Source: Eulemur rufifrons (taxonomy: Eukaryota; Chordata; Mammalia; Primates; Lemuridae). Taken from it: a stretch of 64,000 bases of DNA. Location of the stretch: contig NC_091009.1 in the NCBI RefSeq assembly GCF_041146395.1, positions 3,407,001 to 3,471,000 of the forward strand, written 5' to 3'. Below, one piece after another: positions 1 through 13,607 of this stretch; positions within the stretch are counted from its first letter, which is position 1, and every line of letters starts with the position of its first letter. Below the pieces are notes generated by a model, which did not search any database, had not been told where the DNA came from, and was given only the letters and a program-made list of their open reading frames with translations. Position numbers and translations under genes: made by a program.

Positions 1-455
1 CTAATTCTAACCATAGCCCTTAATACATCACTACGCCTAACCCCTAACCCTAACCCTAACCACTAATGCTAACCCTAACACTGAACCCTAAACCTAACCC
101 TATCCCTAACCCTTAAACATAACTCTATCCCTAACCAATAATCCTAAGCCTAATCTTTAACCCTCACCCTAGAGCTTAACTCAAACCGTAACCCTAAGCC
201 TAAACCCCAACCCTAACACTTAACACAAACCCTAAGCCTTAACACTTAACTCCAATCCTATCCTTTAACCCTAATACTAACCCTGATGCCTAATCCTAAC
301 CCTAACACTAACCCCAACCATAAATCTAACCCTAGCCCCTAACGCAAAACTAACCCCTAACCCTAACACTAACCCTAAATCCTAGTCCCTAACCACTAAA
401 CCTCACTTGAACCCTAACCCCTAACACCAAACCCTTAACCCTAACCATAACCCTA

Positions 456-650
456 TTTCTCACACTACTTCCATTCTCAGAGTTAACCAAGGCTAAAATA
501 CAACCATGCAATGCGTGAGTAGAGTTTCCGCATGAGTCCTGCAAGTAGGTCTGGGCCAAAGGCCCAGGATCGGATGGTGTGGTGTCGCATGTAAACATTC
601 TGCACCCTACTCACCATAGATTACACAGGTCCTGTACCCTTAAACTAACC
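456..650 (+). repeat. B island 1
   Basis: Non-telomeric block starting with TTCTCACACTACTTCCATT and ending in CAGGTCCTGTACCC then TTAAACTAACC. It carries the family core words CATGCAATGCGTGAG and GAGTCCTGCA. A second copy lies at 57,186-57,380 with only a few changes. Confidence 0.85.
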
Positions 651-1163
651 GCCAAATCAAAGCCCAAACACTGACCCTAACCCCTAACCCTAAACCTAAG
701 CCCTCACCCTAATGCCCAACACTAACACTAAACGCTTACCCTAAACCTAACCCCTAAATGTAACCTTAACCATGAACCCTAAACCTAACCCAAACCCCTA
801 ACCCTAACCATAACACTTAACTCTAACCCTAAACCTAACATGAACACTTAACCCTAACCCTAACCCATAAACCTAACACTTAACCTTAACCCTAACCGTT
901 AACCCTCACACTAAACCTTAACCCTAACCCTAATCCTAATCTTTAAGCCTAAACCTAGCACTTAACCCTTACCCTGTACCAAAACCTAACCCCTAATCTT
1001 AACCCTAAGCTTAAACCTTAAAGCTTAACCCTAAACCTAACTGTAACTGTTAAACCTAACACTAACCTTTAACCCTGACCCTAACCGAAACCCCTAACCC
1101 TAAGCCCTCACCATAACAGTAACCTATATTGCTAACCCTAACCCTAATCCTAGCCCTAAATTT

Positions 1164-1363
1164 AATTCTCAGACTTCTTGCTTTCTCAGAGTTTACAAAG
1201 CCTACAATCCTCCCATGCCATGTGTAGAAGGAGGCTCGGCCACTGTGTCCGGCATGAAACCAAGGGGCCCATACCCAGCGTATGATAGAGTGGCTTCCGG
1301 CATCTATCCCAGCCCTCTAAGCCCCCTCCTAGAGCAGAGAGGGCTCGTGATATAAGCATAAAC
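1164..1363 (+). repeat. A island 1
   Basis: Block from AATTCTCAGACTTCTTGC through CCTACAATCC, CATGCCATG and GGGCCCATACCCAGCG to ATAAGCATAAAC. It differs from most A islands in having lost the distal GGGCCC site (GAGGGCTCGTGA). Its copy lies at 57,894-58,093. Confidence 0.85.
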
Positions 1364-2213
1364 ACTACCCCTCACCCATAACCCTAACCCTGAACATCAC
1401 AGCTCACCCTGATACTATTGCTCACCTTAACACATCAACCTCACCATAACTCTAACTTGAACCCGTTATCCTAACGTTAATGCATAAGACTTACCCTAAG
1501 AACAACCCCTATCCCTTAATTCTAACCCTAACTCCTAGCCACAATTGTAACACCTAATCCCTAAGGCTAATTCAAAACTGCTAAACATTACCTTATCTCT
1601 ACAAACTAACCCTAAGCCTAACTGCTAACCCTAACCGTACACCTAAAAATAACCGTAACACTTGACACTTAACCCTAACCCTTAACCCTGATCCTAATCC
1701 TAACAATTAAACCTAACCCTAACTCTTAAGCCTAACACTAACACGTACCCTAATGCCTAGACCTAACCCTAAGAGTAAACGTAACCCCTAACCCTAACGC
1801 TAATCCCTAATGCTAACCCTAACACTGAACCCTAATCCTAAGACTTAAACCTAACTCTATCCTTAACCCATAACCCTAGCCCTAACCGTTAACCCCACAC
1901 TAACCCTTAACTCGAACTGTAAACCTAACCCTTAAAACTAAACCTAACACTTAACGCTAACCCTGAGCCTTAACGCTTAACCCTTATCCTATCCCTTAAC
2001 CCTAACCCTAACCCCTAACGCTAACCCTAACCCCACTCTAAATCTAACCCTAGCCCCTAACCCAACCCTAACCCCTAAGCCCTAACCCTATCACTAAACC
2101 CAACACCTACTCCCTAACCCCTAATCCTCACTCGAAGCTTAAGCCCTAACCCTAAGCCCTCTCCCTGACTAATCTTCATCCCTAACCCTAACCATAATCC
2201 TAACCCTAAATCT

Positions 2214-2414
2214 AATTCTCAGACTTCTTGCTATCTCAGAGTTTTAAAAGCCTACAATTCTCCAAAGCCATGCGTGAAAGCTGGCTCTGCCACAGTGTCC
2301 TGCATGAAACCCAGGAGACCATACACTGCGTACGATAGAGTGGGTTCCCGGGGACAATCACAGCCCCCTAACTCCCCCTGCTAGTGCTGACAGGGCCCAT
2401 GCCCTAAGCAAAAA
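2214..2414 (+). repeat. A island 2
   Basis: Same block as the island at 1,164, 1,050 bases further on. It has TTTTAAAAGCC in place of TTTAGAAAGCC, and AGGAGACCATAC where most copies have a GGGCCC site. Its copy lies at 58,944-59,144. Confidence 0.85.
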
Positions 2415-3221
2415 CCCTGCACCTCACCCATAACCCTAACCCTGAACATAACACCTAACCCTGATGTTATTGTTCACCTTAACACGTAAACCTCACTGTA
2501 ACCCTAACTTTAACCCCTAGCCTAATGTTATTGCATAACACTTACCCTAAGAACAAACCCTATCCCTTAATTCTAAGCCTAACTCCTAGCATAACCGTAA
2601 CACCTAATCCCTAACCTTAATTCTAAACTGCTAAACATTACCTTCACCCTACAAACAACCCTAACACTAACCCTAACTCTAACCACAAACCCTAACCCTA
2701 ACCATTACCCTGATCATAATCCTAACAATTAAACCTAACCCTAATTCTTAACCCTAACACGAACCATTACCATAATGCCTAGACCTAACCCTAACTGTAA
2801 CCCTAACCCCTAACCCTAACCCTAACCGCTAATGCTAACCCTAACCCCGAACCCTAAACCTAACCCTAACCCTATCCCTTAAACCTATTACTATCCCTAA
2901 ACCATTACCCTAATCGCAACTGTTAACCCTCACTCTCACCCTTAACTTGGACCGAAACCCTAACCCTTAACCCTAACCTTAACCCTTACTGCTAATCTTA
3001 AGCCTTCACCCTTTACCTTAATCCTATCTTGTAAGCCTAACCCTAACGCTGACCCCTAACCCACCTGAACATTAACCCTAAACCTAAATCTAACGCTAGC
3101 CCCTTACAAAAACCTAACACCTAACCCCTGACACACTAATCCTAACTTCTAATTCCTAACCACTAAACTTCACTCAAACCTAAACCTCTAACCCCAAACA
3201 CATAACCCTAACCATAACCCT

Positions 3222-3410
3222 AATTCTCACACTTCCTTCGTTCTCAGAGTTGACCAAGCCTACAATAGAGCCATGCCACGAGTGAGAAGAGGCTCTGCCT
3301 GAGTCCTGCATGTAGGTCTGGGCCCAAGGTACGATGGTGTGGTGTTGAGGCGACCCAGTCTGCACCCTTCCCACCATAGATTAAACAGAGCATGTGCCCT
3401 TAAACTAACC
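3222..3410 (+). repeat. B island 2
   Basis: B-type block with TTCGTTCTCAGAGTTGACC, GAGCCATGCCACGAGTGAG and TGAGTCCTGCATGTAGG. It has lost about ten bases of the usual AAGGCCCAGGG stretch. Its copy lies at 59,952-60,140. Confidence 0.85.
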
Positions 3411-3922
3411 ACTAAATCTAAGCCCTAATACTAAACCTAAATCCTAACCCTAAACCTCGGCCCTTATCCTAACGCCCAACAGTAACACTAAACACTCACC
3501 CTAAACTTAACCCATAACCCGAACCCCTAAATGTAACCCTAACCATGAACCCTAAACCTAACCCTAACCTCTAGCCATAACCATAACACTTAACTCTAAA
3601 CCTAAACGTTACACGAAGCCTTATTCCTAACCCTAAGCCCAACCCTAACACTTAATCTTGACCCTTACCATTAATCCTCACACTAACCCTTAACCCTAAC
3701 CCTAATCCTAATCTTTAACCATAAACCTAACACTGAAGCCTAACCCTGTGCCAAACGATAAAACCAAACCTTAACCCTAACCCTAACCCTGAAACTTAAC
3801 CGAAAACGTAACTGTAACTGTTAAAAATAACACGAACCTTTAACCCTAACCCCTAACCCTAAGAGCCCACCCTAACACTAATCTTCCTCGCTAAACATTA
3901 CCATAATCTTACCCCTAAATCT

Positions 3923-4129
3923 AATTCTCAGACTTCTTGCTATCTCAGAGTTTAGAAAGCTTACAATCCTCCCATGCCATGAGTAAAAGGGGGCTCTGCC
4001 ACTGTGTCCTGCATGAAACCCAGGAGCCCATACCCAGCGTACGATACAGTGCGTTCCTGAGCACAATCCCATCCCCCTAACCCCCGCCCCCCGCCCAGTG
4101 CAGACAGGGCCCGTACGCTAAGTATAAAC
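3923..4129 (+). repeat. A island 3
   Basis: A-type block with a C-rich spacer near 4,080-4,096 between the proximal part and the distal CAGACAGGGCCCGTACGC. It pairs closely in inverted orientation with the islands at 35,010, 39,121 and 43,230, and directly with 60,653-60,859. Confidence 0.85.
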
Positions 4130-4453
4130 ACTACCCCTAACAGATAACCCTCACCCTGAATATAACACCTGACCCTGATCCTATTGCTCACCTTAAAACA
4201 TAAACCTCCCCGTAACCCTAATTTATCCCCTTATCTTAACGTTAATGTATAACACCCTGAGAAGAAGCCCCATCCCATAATTCCAATCCTAATCCCCAGA
4301 CATAACCATAACACCTCATCCCTAATTCTAAAATGCCAACCCTACCTTCACCCTACCAACAACCCTAACCCTAACCCTAACCTCTAACCCTAAGCCCTCA
4401 CCCTATCACTAATCTTCATCACTAAACCGTACCGTAATCCTAACCCTAAATCT

Positions 4454-4655
4454 AATTCTCAGACTTCTTGCTTTCTCAGAGTTTTGAAAGCCTACAATCC
4501 TATTAAGCCATGCATGAAATCCCGCTCTGCCACAGTGTCCTGCAAGAAACCCAGAGGCCCATACACAGCGTACGATAGAGTGGGTTCCCAGCGACCACAA
4601 CAGACCCCTAACTTCGATTCCTAGGGCATACAGGGCCCATGCCCTAAGCATAAAC
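4454..4655 (+). repeat. A island 4
   Basis: A-type block only 531 bases after the previous A island, the same close spacing seen in the right-hand 4.11-kb units. The region before the distal part reads ACTTCGATTCCTAGGGC instead of the usual C-rich spacer. Inverted counterparts lie at 34,482, 38,592 and 42,702. Confidence 0.85.
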
Positions 4656-5446
4656 ACTAGCCCTCACCCATAACCCTAACCCAGAACATAACACCTAACA
4701 CTGATCCTACTGCTCACCTTAACACGTAAACCTCACCGTAACCCTAACTTTAACCCCATATCGTAACGTTAATGCATGACACCCTGAGAACAAACCCTGT
4801 ACTCTAATTCTAACCCTAACTCCTAGCCATAACCATAACACCTAATCTCTAATTCTGAAACGCCAACCCTAACCTTAACCCTACCAACAACACTAACACT
4901 AATCCTAACCCCTTACCCTAACCCTATGCCTAAAAATAACCCTAACCGTTGATCCTTAGTCATAACCCCTAACCTTAACCCTAACCCTTAACCCTAATCC
5001 CAATCCTAACAATTAAACATAACCCTAACTCTGAACCCTAACTCTAACCTTTACATTAATGCCTAGAGTTCTAACCCCAACTCTGACCTACAGTTACAAG
5101 TAACACAAACCCCTAATTATAACCTTAAACCTGAACAATAAACATAATCCTTAACCCTAACCCTCTAACGATTAACCCTCAACCTAAACCTTAACCCTGA
5201 CCCTAACCCTAAACCTGAACCCTAACCCTGAACCCTAACCCTAAGCCTAACCCTTAACCCTAACCCTATCCATTAACCTTAACCGCTAACCATAACACTA
5301 ACCCCAACCCTAAACCTAACCCTGGCCCCCTAACCCAGAATTAACACCGAACCCGTAACACTAACCCTAACCACTAATCCCTAGCACCTGACCCTGACTC
5401 GAAACCTAACCCTTAACTCGAAACCCCAAACCCCAAACCTAACCCT

Positions 5447-5642
5447 AATTCTCACACTACTTCCATTCCCAGAGTGAAGCAAGCCTATAATACAGCCATG
5501 CCATGTGTGAGATGAGACTCCGCCTGAGTCCTGCATGTAGGTTTTGTCCCAAGGCCCAGGGAATGATGTTGTGCTTTCGTGGTGACTCCGACCACACCCC
5601 TCTCACCGTAGATTAACCAGGTCCTGTGCCCTTAAACTGACC
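5447..5642 (+). repeat. B island 3
   Basis: B-type block with TTCCATTCCCAGAGTGAAGC and TCTCACCGTAGATTAACC. It closely matches, in inverted orientation, the B islands at 37,589, 41,699 and 45,807. It marks the end of the A/B mixed region; no B island occurs again until 37.6 kb. Confidence 0.85.
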
Positions 5643-6153
5643 GCTAAATCTAAGCCCTACCACCAACCCTAACCCCTGACCCTGAACCTAAGCCCCGAGC
5701 CTAAAGCCCAACACTAACTCTAAACACTTACACTAAACCTAATCCCTAACCCTAATGCTAACCCCTAAACGTAACCCTAACCGTGAACAATAAACCTAAC
5801 CCTAATCTCTAACACACACCCTAACACATAACTCTAACCCTAAAACTAACCCTAACCCTTAACCCTAAACATAAACCCTAACCCTAACCCTTAACCTTAA
5901 CCATTAACTCTCATGGCAACCTTTAATCCTAACCCTAATCCTAATCTTCAACCCTAAACCTAACACAACCTTAACCCTGTACCAAACCCTAACCCCTCAT
6001 CTTAACCCTATCTGCAAACCTCAACCCCAATACGAACCGTAACCATTAAACCTAACAGTAACCTTAAACCGTAACCCTAATCTGTAACCCTATCCCCTCA
6101 CCATAACACTACACTTCATCCTGAACACTAACCATAATCCTAACCCTAAATCT

Positions 6154-8027
6154 AATTCTCAGACTTCTTGCTTTCTTAGAGTTTAGAAAGCCTGCAATCC
6201 TCCCATGCTGTGTGTGAAAGGAGGCTCTACCACTGTGTCCTGCATGAAACCCACGGGCCCATACCCAGAATCCGATACAGTGGGTTCCCGGTGACAATCC
6301 CAGCCCCCAAACCTCCCCCCAGCTTAATGAGGACAGGCCCGTGCGCTAAGCATAAATGAAACCTTTAACAGATAACCCTAACCCTGAACATGGCACCTAA
6401 CCCTGTTCCTATTTCTCCCCTTAACACGTACACCTCACCGTAAGCCTAACTTTAACCTCTTATCCTAACGTTAATGCATAACCCATTTCCTGAGAACAAC
6501 CCCTATCCCATAATTCTAACCCTATCTCCTAGTCATCACTGTGACACCTAATCCCTAACCCTAATTCTAAACCGCTAACCCTAACCGTAACCCTACCTAC
6601 AACCCTAACACTGACAGGAACCCTTACTTCTAACCCCAACGCTATGCCTAACAAAAACCCTAACCCTTTACCCTAACCCTTCACCCTAACCCCTAAGCCT
6701 TACCCTAACCCTTAACCCTAATCCTAATCCTAACCATTAAACCTAACCCTAGCTCTTAAAGCTAACCCTAAACCTTACCCTCACGACTAGACCTAACCCT
6801 GACACTAACCTAACACTTAACCCTAACCAGAACCCCTAAAGCTAACCCTGAACCCTATCCCTAACCCTAGCAGTAAACTTTAACCCTAAACCTAAGCTCA
6901 TCCCGTAACCTTAATCCTATCATTTTACCCTAAAACTAACCCCTAAACCTAACCCCTATACCTCACCCTAACTCTAACCCCAATCCTAATTCTAACCATA
7001 CCCCTTCAGAAAACACTAACTCCTAACCGCTAACCCTAACACTAACCAAAAACCCTAATCACTAATCCATAACCCTATCGCTTAACCTTTACCCTAACCG
7101 TTAACCCTCACCCTAAATCTTAACACTGACCCTAACCTTAACCTTTAACTCTAAGCCTAACCCTTAAGCCTACAGTAAGGAAGAACCTTAATGCTAATGG
7201 GATCCCTTATCCCTAACCCTAACACTACAGCTAAAAATAACCCTAACCTTTGATCCTTAAACCTAACCCCTAACACTTACTTTAACCCCAAACCCTAACC
7301 CTAATCCTAAGGATTAAACTTAACCCTATCTCTTAACCCTAACGCTAGCCCTTACCCTGACGCCTAGATCTAACCCTAAATCTAACCTACCGCCTAATCC
7401 TAACCTTAAGCCCTAATGCTAACTCTAACCCTGAACCCTAAACCTACCCTTAACCCTTAACACTAACCCTATCCGTGAACCTTAACCCTGACCCTAACCA
7501 TTACCCGCACCCAAGCATTTAACCCTGACCCTAACCCTAATCCTTAATGCTAACCCTAACACTAAACCCTAACCCTAAGCCCAACACTTATCCCTAATCC
7601 TATCCCTTAACCCTAACCCTAACCCTAATGCTACCCCCTAAACGTAACCCTAACCGTGACCAGTAAACCTAACCCTAACCTCTAACACAAACCATAGCAC
7701 ATAACTCTAACCCTAAAACTAACCCTAACCCTAACCCTAACCCTAAATCCTAACTCTTAACCTTAACCCTAAGCGTTAACTCTCACGCTAACCTTTAATC
7801 CTAACCCTAATCCTAATCTTCAACCCTAAACCTTACACTTAACCCTAAGCCTGTACCAAACCCTAACCCCTCATCTTAACCCTAACCGTAAACCTCAACC
7901 CTAAACCAAAGTGTAACCGTTAAACCTAAGAGTAACCTTTAACCCTAACCCTAATCCCTAACCCTAAGCCCTCACAGTAACACTAAACTTCATCCTTAAT
8001 CCTAACCAGAATCCTAACCCTAAATCT
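6154..8027 (+). repeat. 1.87-kb unit, copy 1
   Basis: A island at 6,154-6,357, then degenerate array. This copy shares AAGGAAGAACC and CTTTGATCCTT with copy 2, whereas later copies read AAGGAAGACCC and TTGGATCCTT. It is the copy closest to the flanking A/B region, and its first 900 bases also match 62,890-63,800. Confidence 0.88.
6421..6490 (+). repeat. Conserved segment downstream of A islands (example)
   Basis: About 65 bases after each complete A island on the CCCTAA strand comes a second conserved segment with ACACGTA, CCTCACCG, TAACTTTAACC and TATCCTAACGTTAATGCAT. Its AACGTT and ATGCAT words are palindromic. Other examples are about 4,190-4,255 and, inverted, 34,360-34,425. The islands therefore extend as a mosaic over some 400-450 bases. 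Confidence 0.75.
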
Positions 8028-9891
8028 AATTCTCAGACTTCTTGCTTTCTTAGAGTTTAGAAAGCCTGCAATCCTCCCATGCCATGCGTGAAAGGAAGCT
8101 CTACCACTGTGTCCTGCATGAAACCCACGGGCCCATACCCAGAGTATGATAGAGTGGGTTCCCGGGTACAATCCCAGCCCCCTAAACTCCCCCGCCCGCC
8201 TAATGCAGACAGGGCCCGTGCGCTATGCATAAACAATACCTTTAACAGATAACCCTAACCCTGAACATAACACCCAACCCTGTTCCTATTTCTACACGTA
8301 ACACGTAAACCTCACCGTGCGCCTAACTTTAACCTCTTATCCTAACGTTAATGCATAACCCATTTCCTGAGAACAACCCCTATCCCATAATTCTAACCCT
8401 ATCTCCTAGTCATCACTGTGACACCTAATCCGTAACCCTAATTCTAAACTGCTAACCCTAACCGTAACCCTACCTACAACCCTAACACTGACAGTAACCC
8501 TTACTTGTAACCCCAACGCTATGCCTAACAAAAACCCTAACCCTTCACCCTAACCCCTAAGCCTTACCCTAACCCTTAACCCTAATCCTAATCCTAACCG
8601 CTAAACCTAACCCTAGCTCTTAAAGCTAACCCTAAACCTTACCCTCACGACTAGACCTAACCCTGACACTAACCTAACACCTAACCCTAACCAGAACCCC
8701 TAAAGCTAACCCTGAACCCTATCCCTAACCCTAGCAGGAAACTTTAACCCTAAACCTAAGCCCAACCCGTAACCCTAATCCTATCCTTTTACCCTAAAAC
8801 TAACCCCTAATTCTAACCCCTATATCTCACCCTAACTCTAACCCCAATCCTAATTCTAACGATACCCCTTCAGAAAACACTAACTCCTAACCGCTAACCC
8901 TAACACTAACCAAAAACCCTAATCGCTAATCCCTAACCCTAACGCTTAACATTTACCCTAACCGTTAACCCTCACCCTAAATCTTAACACTGACCCTAAC
9001 CTTAACCTTTAACTCTAAGCCTAACCCTTAACCCTACAGTAAGGAAGAACCTTAATGCTAATGGGATCCCTTATCCCTAACCCTAACACTACAGCTAAAA
9101 ATAACCCTAACCTTTGATCCTTAAACCTAACCTCTAACACTTACTTTAACCCCAAAGCCTAACCCTAATCCTAAGCATTAAACCTAACCCTATCTCTTAA
9201 CCCTAACGCTAGCCCTTACCCTAAAGCCTAGATCTAACCCTAAATCTAACCTGCCGCCTAATCCTAACTTTAAGCCCTCATGCTAACTGTAACCCTGAAT
9301 CCTAAACCTATCCATAACCCTTAACACTAACCCTATCCGTGAACCTTAACCCTGACCTTAACCATTACCCGCACCCAAGTCTTTAACCCTGACCCTAACC
9401 CTAATCATTAATGCTAACCCTAACACTAAACCCTAACCCTAAACCCAACACTTATCCCTAATCCTATCCCTTAACCCTAACCCTAACCCTAATGCTACCC
9501 CCTAAACGTAACCCTAACCGTGACCAGTAAACCTAACCCTAACCTCTAACACAAACCATAGCACATAACTCTAACCCTAAAACTAACACTAACCCTAAAC
9601 CTAACCCTAAACCCTAACTCTTAACCTTAACCCTAAGCGTTAACTCTCACGCTAAACTTTAATCCTAACCCTAATCCTAATCTTCAACCCTAAACCTAAC
9701 ACTTAACCCTAAACCTGTACCAAACCCTAACCCCTCATCTTAACCCTAACCGTAAACCTCAACCCTAAACCAAAGTGTAACCGTTAAACCTAAGAGTAAC
9801 CTTTAACCCTAACACTAATCCCTAACCCTAAGCCCTCACCCTAACACTAAACTTCATCCTTAACCCTAACCAGAATCCTAACCCTAAATCT
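8028..9891 (+). repeat. 1.87-kb unit, copy 2
   Basis: A island at 8,028-8,234. The two GGGCCC sites in the island are about 80 bases apart, as in most copies of this array. It shares the CTTTGATCCTT variant with copy 1 and is about ten bases shorter. Confidence 0.9.
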
Positions 9892-11760
9892 AATTCTCAG
9901 ACTTCTTGCTTTCTTAGAGTTTAGAAAGCCTGCAATTCTCCCATGCCATGCGTGAAAGGAGGCTCTACCACTGTGTCCTGCATGAAACCCACGGGCCCAT
10001 ACACAGAGTATGATAGAGTGGGTTCCCGGGTACAATCCCAGCCCCCTACTCCCCCCACCCGCCTACTGCAGACAGGGCCCGTGCGCTAAGCATAAACAAT
10101 ACCTTTAACAGATAACCCTAACCCTGAACATAACACCCAACCCTCTTCCTATTTCTCCCCTTAACACGTAAACCTCACTGTGCACCTAACTTTAACCTCT
10201 TATCCTAACGTTAATGCATAACCCATTTCCTGAGAACAACCCCTATCCCATAATTCTAACCCTATCTCCTAGTCATCACTGTGACACCTAATCCCTAACC
10301 CTAATTCTAAACCGCTAACCCTAACCGTAACCCTACCTACAACCCTAACACTGACAGTAACCCTTACTTCTAACCCCAACGCTATGCCTAACAAAAACCC
10401 TAACCCTTGACCCTAACCCTTCACCCTAACCCCTAAGCCTTATCCTAACCCTTTACCCTAATCCTAATCCTAACCATTAAACCTAACCCTAGCTCTTAAA
10501 GCTAACCCTAAACCTTACCCTCACGACTAGACCTAACCCTGACACTAACCTAGCACCTAACCCTAACCAGAACCCCTAAAGCTAACCCTGAACCCTATCC
10601 CTAACCGTAGCAGTAAACTTTAACCCTAAACCTAAGCCCATCCCTAACCCTAATCCTATCCTTTTACCCTAAAACTAACCCCTAAACCTAACCCCTATAC
10701 CTCACCCTAACTCTAACCCCAATCCTAATTCTAACCATACCCCTTCAGAAAACACTAACTCCTAACCGCTAACCCTAACACTAACCAAAAACCCTAATCA
10801 CTAATACCTAACCCTATCACTTAACCTTTACACTCACCGTTAACCCTCACCCTAAATCTTAACACTGACCCTAACCTTAACCTTTAACTCTAAGCCTAAC
10901 CCTTAAGCCTACAGTAAGGAAGACCCTTAATGCTAATGGGATCCCTTATCCCTAACCCTAACACTACAGCTAAAAATAACCCTAACCTTGGATCCTTAAA
11001 CCTAACTCCTAACACTTACTTTAACCCCAAACCCTAACCCTAATCCTAAGCATTAAACCTAACCCTATCTCTTAACCCTAACGCTAGCCCTTACCCTAAC
11101 GCCTAGATCTAACCCTAAATCTAACCTACCGCCTAATCCTAACCTTAAGCCCTAATGATAACTCTAACCCTGAACCCTAAACCTACCCGTAACCCTTAAC
11201 ACTAACCCTATCCGTGAACCTTAACCCTGACCCTAACCATTACCCGCACCCAAGCATTTAACCCTGACCCTAACCCTAATCCTTAATGCTAACCCTAACA
11301 CTAAACCCTAACCATAAGCCCAACACTTAACCCTAATCCTATCCCTTAACCCTAACCCTAACCCTAATGCTACCCCCTAAACGTAACCCGAACCGTGACC
11401 AGTAAACCTAACCCTAACCTCTAACACAAATCATAGCACATAACTCTAACCCTAAAACTAACCCTAACCCTAAACCTAAACCCTAACACTTAACCTTAAC
11501 CCTAAGCGTTAACTCTCACGCTAACCTTTAATCCTAACCGTAATCCTAATCTTCAACCCTAAACCTAACACTTAACTCTAACCCTGTACTAAACCTTAAC
11601 CCCTCATCTTAACCCTAACCGTAAACCTCAACCCTAAACCAAAGTGCAACCGTTAAACCTAAGAGTAACCTTTAACCCTAACCCTAATCCCTAACCCTAA
11701 GCCCTCACCCTAACACTAAACTTCATCCTTAACCCTAACCAGAATCCTAACCGTAAATCT
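9892..11760 (+). repeat. 1.87-kb unit, copy 3
   Basis: A island at 9,892-10,097. This is the first copy with the TTGGATCCTT variant (near 10,988), which creates a GGATCC word additional to the GGGATCCC shared by all copies. Confidence 0.9.
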
Positions 11761-13607
11761 AATTCTCTGAATTCTTGCTTTCTTAGAGTTTAGAAAGCCT
11801 GCAATCCTCCCATGCCATGCGTGAAAGGAGGCTCTACCACTGTGTCCTGCATGAAACCCACGGGCCCATACCCAGAGTATGATAGAGTGGGTTCCCGGGT
11901 ACAAACCCAGCCCCCTAAACTCCCCCCGCCCGCCTACTGCAGACAGGGCCCGTGCGCTAAGCATAAACAATACCTTTAACAGATAACCCTAACCCTGAAC
12001 ATAACACCCAACCTTGTTCCTATTTCTCCCCTTAACACGTAAACCTCACCGTGCGCCTAACTTTAACCTCTTATCCTAACGTTAATGCATAACCCATTTC
12101 CTGAGAACAACCCCTATCCCATAATTCTAACCCTATCTGCTAGTCATCACTGTGACACCTAATCCCTAACCCTAATTCTAAACCACTAACCCTACCTACA
12201 ACCCTAACACTGACAGTAACCCTTACTTCTAACCCCAACGCTATGCCTAACAAAAACCCTAACCCTTGACCCTAACCCCTAAGCCTTACCCTAACCCTTA
12301 ACCCTAATCCTAATCCTAACCATTAAACCTAACCCTAGCTCTTAAAGCTAACCCTAAACCTTACCCTCACTACTAGACCTAACCCTGACACTAACCTAAC
12401 ACCTAACCCTAACCAGAACCCCTAAAGCTAACCCTGAACCCTATCCCTAACCCTAGCAGTAAACTTTAACCCTAAACCTAAGCCCAACCCGTAACCCTAA
12501 TCCTATCCTTTTACCCTAAAACTAACCCCTATACCTAACCCCTATACCTCACCCTAACTCTAACCCGAATCCTAATTCTAACCATACCCCTTCATAAAAC
12601 ACTAACTCCTAACCCCTAACCCTAACACTAACCAAAAACCCTAATCACTAATCCCTAACCCTAACGCTTAACCTTTACCCTAACCGTTAACCCTCACCCT
12701 AAATCTTAACACTGACCCTATCCTTAACCTTTAACTCTAAGCCTAACCCTTAAGCCTACAGTAAGGAAGACCCTTAATGCTAATGGGATCCCTTATCCCT
12801 AACCCTAACACTACAGCTAAAAATAACCCTAACCTTGGATCCTTAAAACTATCCCCTAACACTTACTTTAACCCCAAACCCTAACCCTAATCCTAAGCAT
12901 TAAACCTAACCCTATCTCTTAACCCTAACGCTAGCCCTTACCCTAACGCCTAGATCTAACCCTAAATCTAACCTACCGCCTAATCCTAACTTTAAGCCCT
13001 AATGCTAACACTAACCCTGAACCCTAAACCTACCCGTAACCCTTAACACTAACCCTATCCGTGAACCTTAAACCTGACGCTAACCATTACCAGCACCCAA
13101 GCATTTAACCCTGATCCTACCCCTAATCCTTAATGCTAACCCTAACACTAAACCCTAACCCTAAGCCCAACACTTAACCCTAATCCTATCCCTTAACCCT
13201 AACCCTAACCCTAATGCTACCCCCTACACGTAACCCTAACCGTGACCAGTAAACCTAACCCTAACCTCTAACACAAACCATTGCACATAACTCTAACCCT
13301 AAAACTCACCCTAACCCTAACCCTAAACCCTAACTCTTAACCTTAACCCTAAGCGTTAACTCTCACGCTAAACTTTAATCCTAACCCTAATCCTAATCTT
13401 CAACCCTAAACCTAACACTTAACCCTAACCCTGTACCAAACCCTAACCTCTCATCTTAACCCTAACCGTAAACCTCAACCCTAAACCAAAGTGTAACCGT
13501 TAAACCTAAGAGTAACCTTTAACCCTAACCCTAATCCCTAACCCTAAGCCCTCACCCTAACACTAAACTTCATCCTTAACCCTAACCAGAATCCTAACCC
13601 TAAATCT
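11761..13607 (+). repeat. 1.87-kb unit, copy 4 (short)
   Basis: A island at 11,761-11,968 with a variant start (CTCTGAATTCTTGC). The unit is about 25 bases shorter than its neighbours. Two losses of about 12 bases each explain this: one near 12,185 in the CTAACCGTAACC stretch, one near 12,270 where a CCCTAACCCTTCA stretch is missing. It shares CCTTAAAACTATCCCC with copy 5. Confidence 0.9.

Larger units (their letters stand above)
1..5750 (+). repeat. Degenerate CCCTAA telomere-like array with A and B islands
   Basis: The + strand is a run of CCCTAA-like words mixed with variants such as CCTAAA, CACTAA, CCTTAA and CCGTAA. Perfect hexamer runs are short, a few units at most, so this is decayed telomere-like DNA and not a working chromosome end. 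Seven non-telomeric islands interrupt it in the order B, A, A, B, A, A, B. The segment 1-5,390 reappears almost unchanged at 56,731-62,120. No gene is visible; the short ORFs here are on the minus strand and straddle islands. Confidence 0.9.
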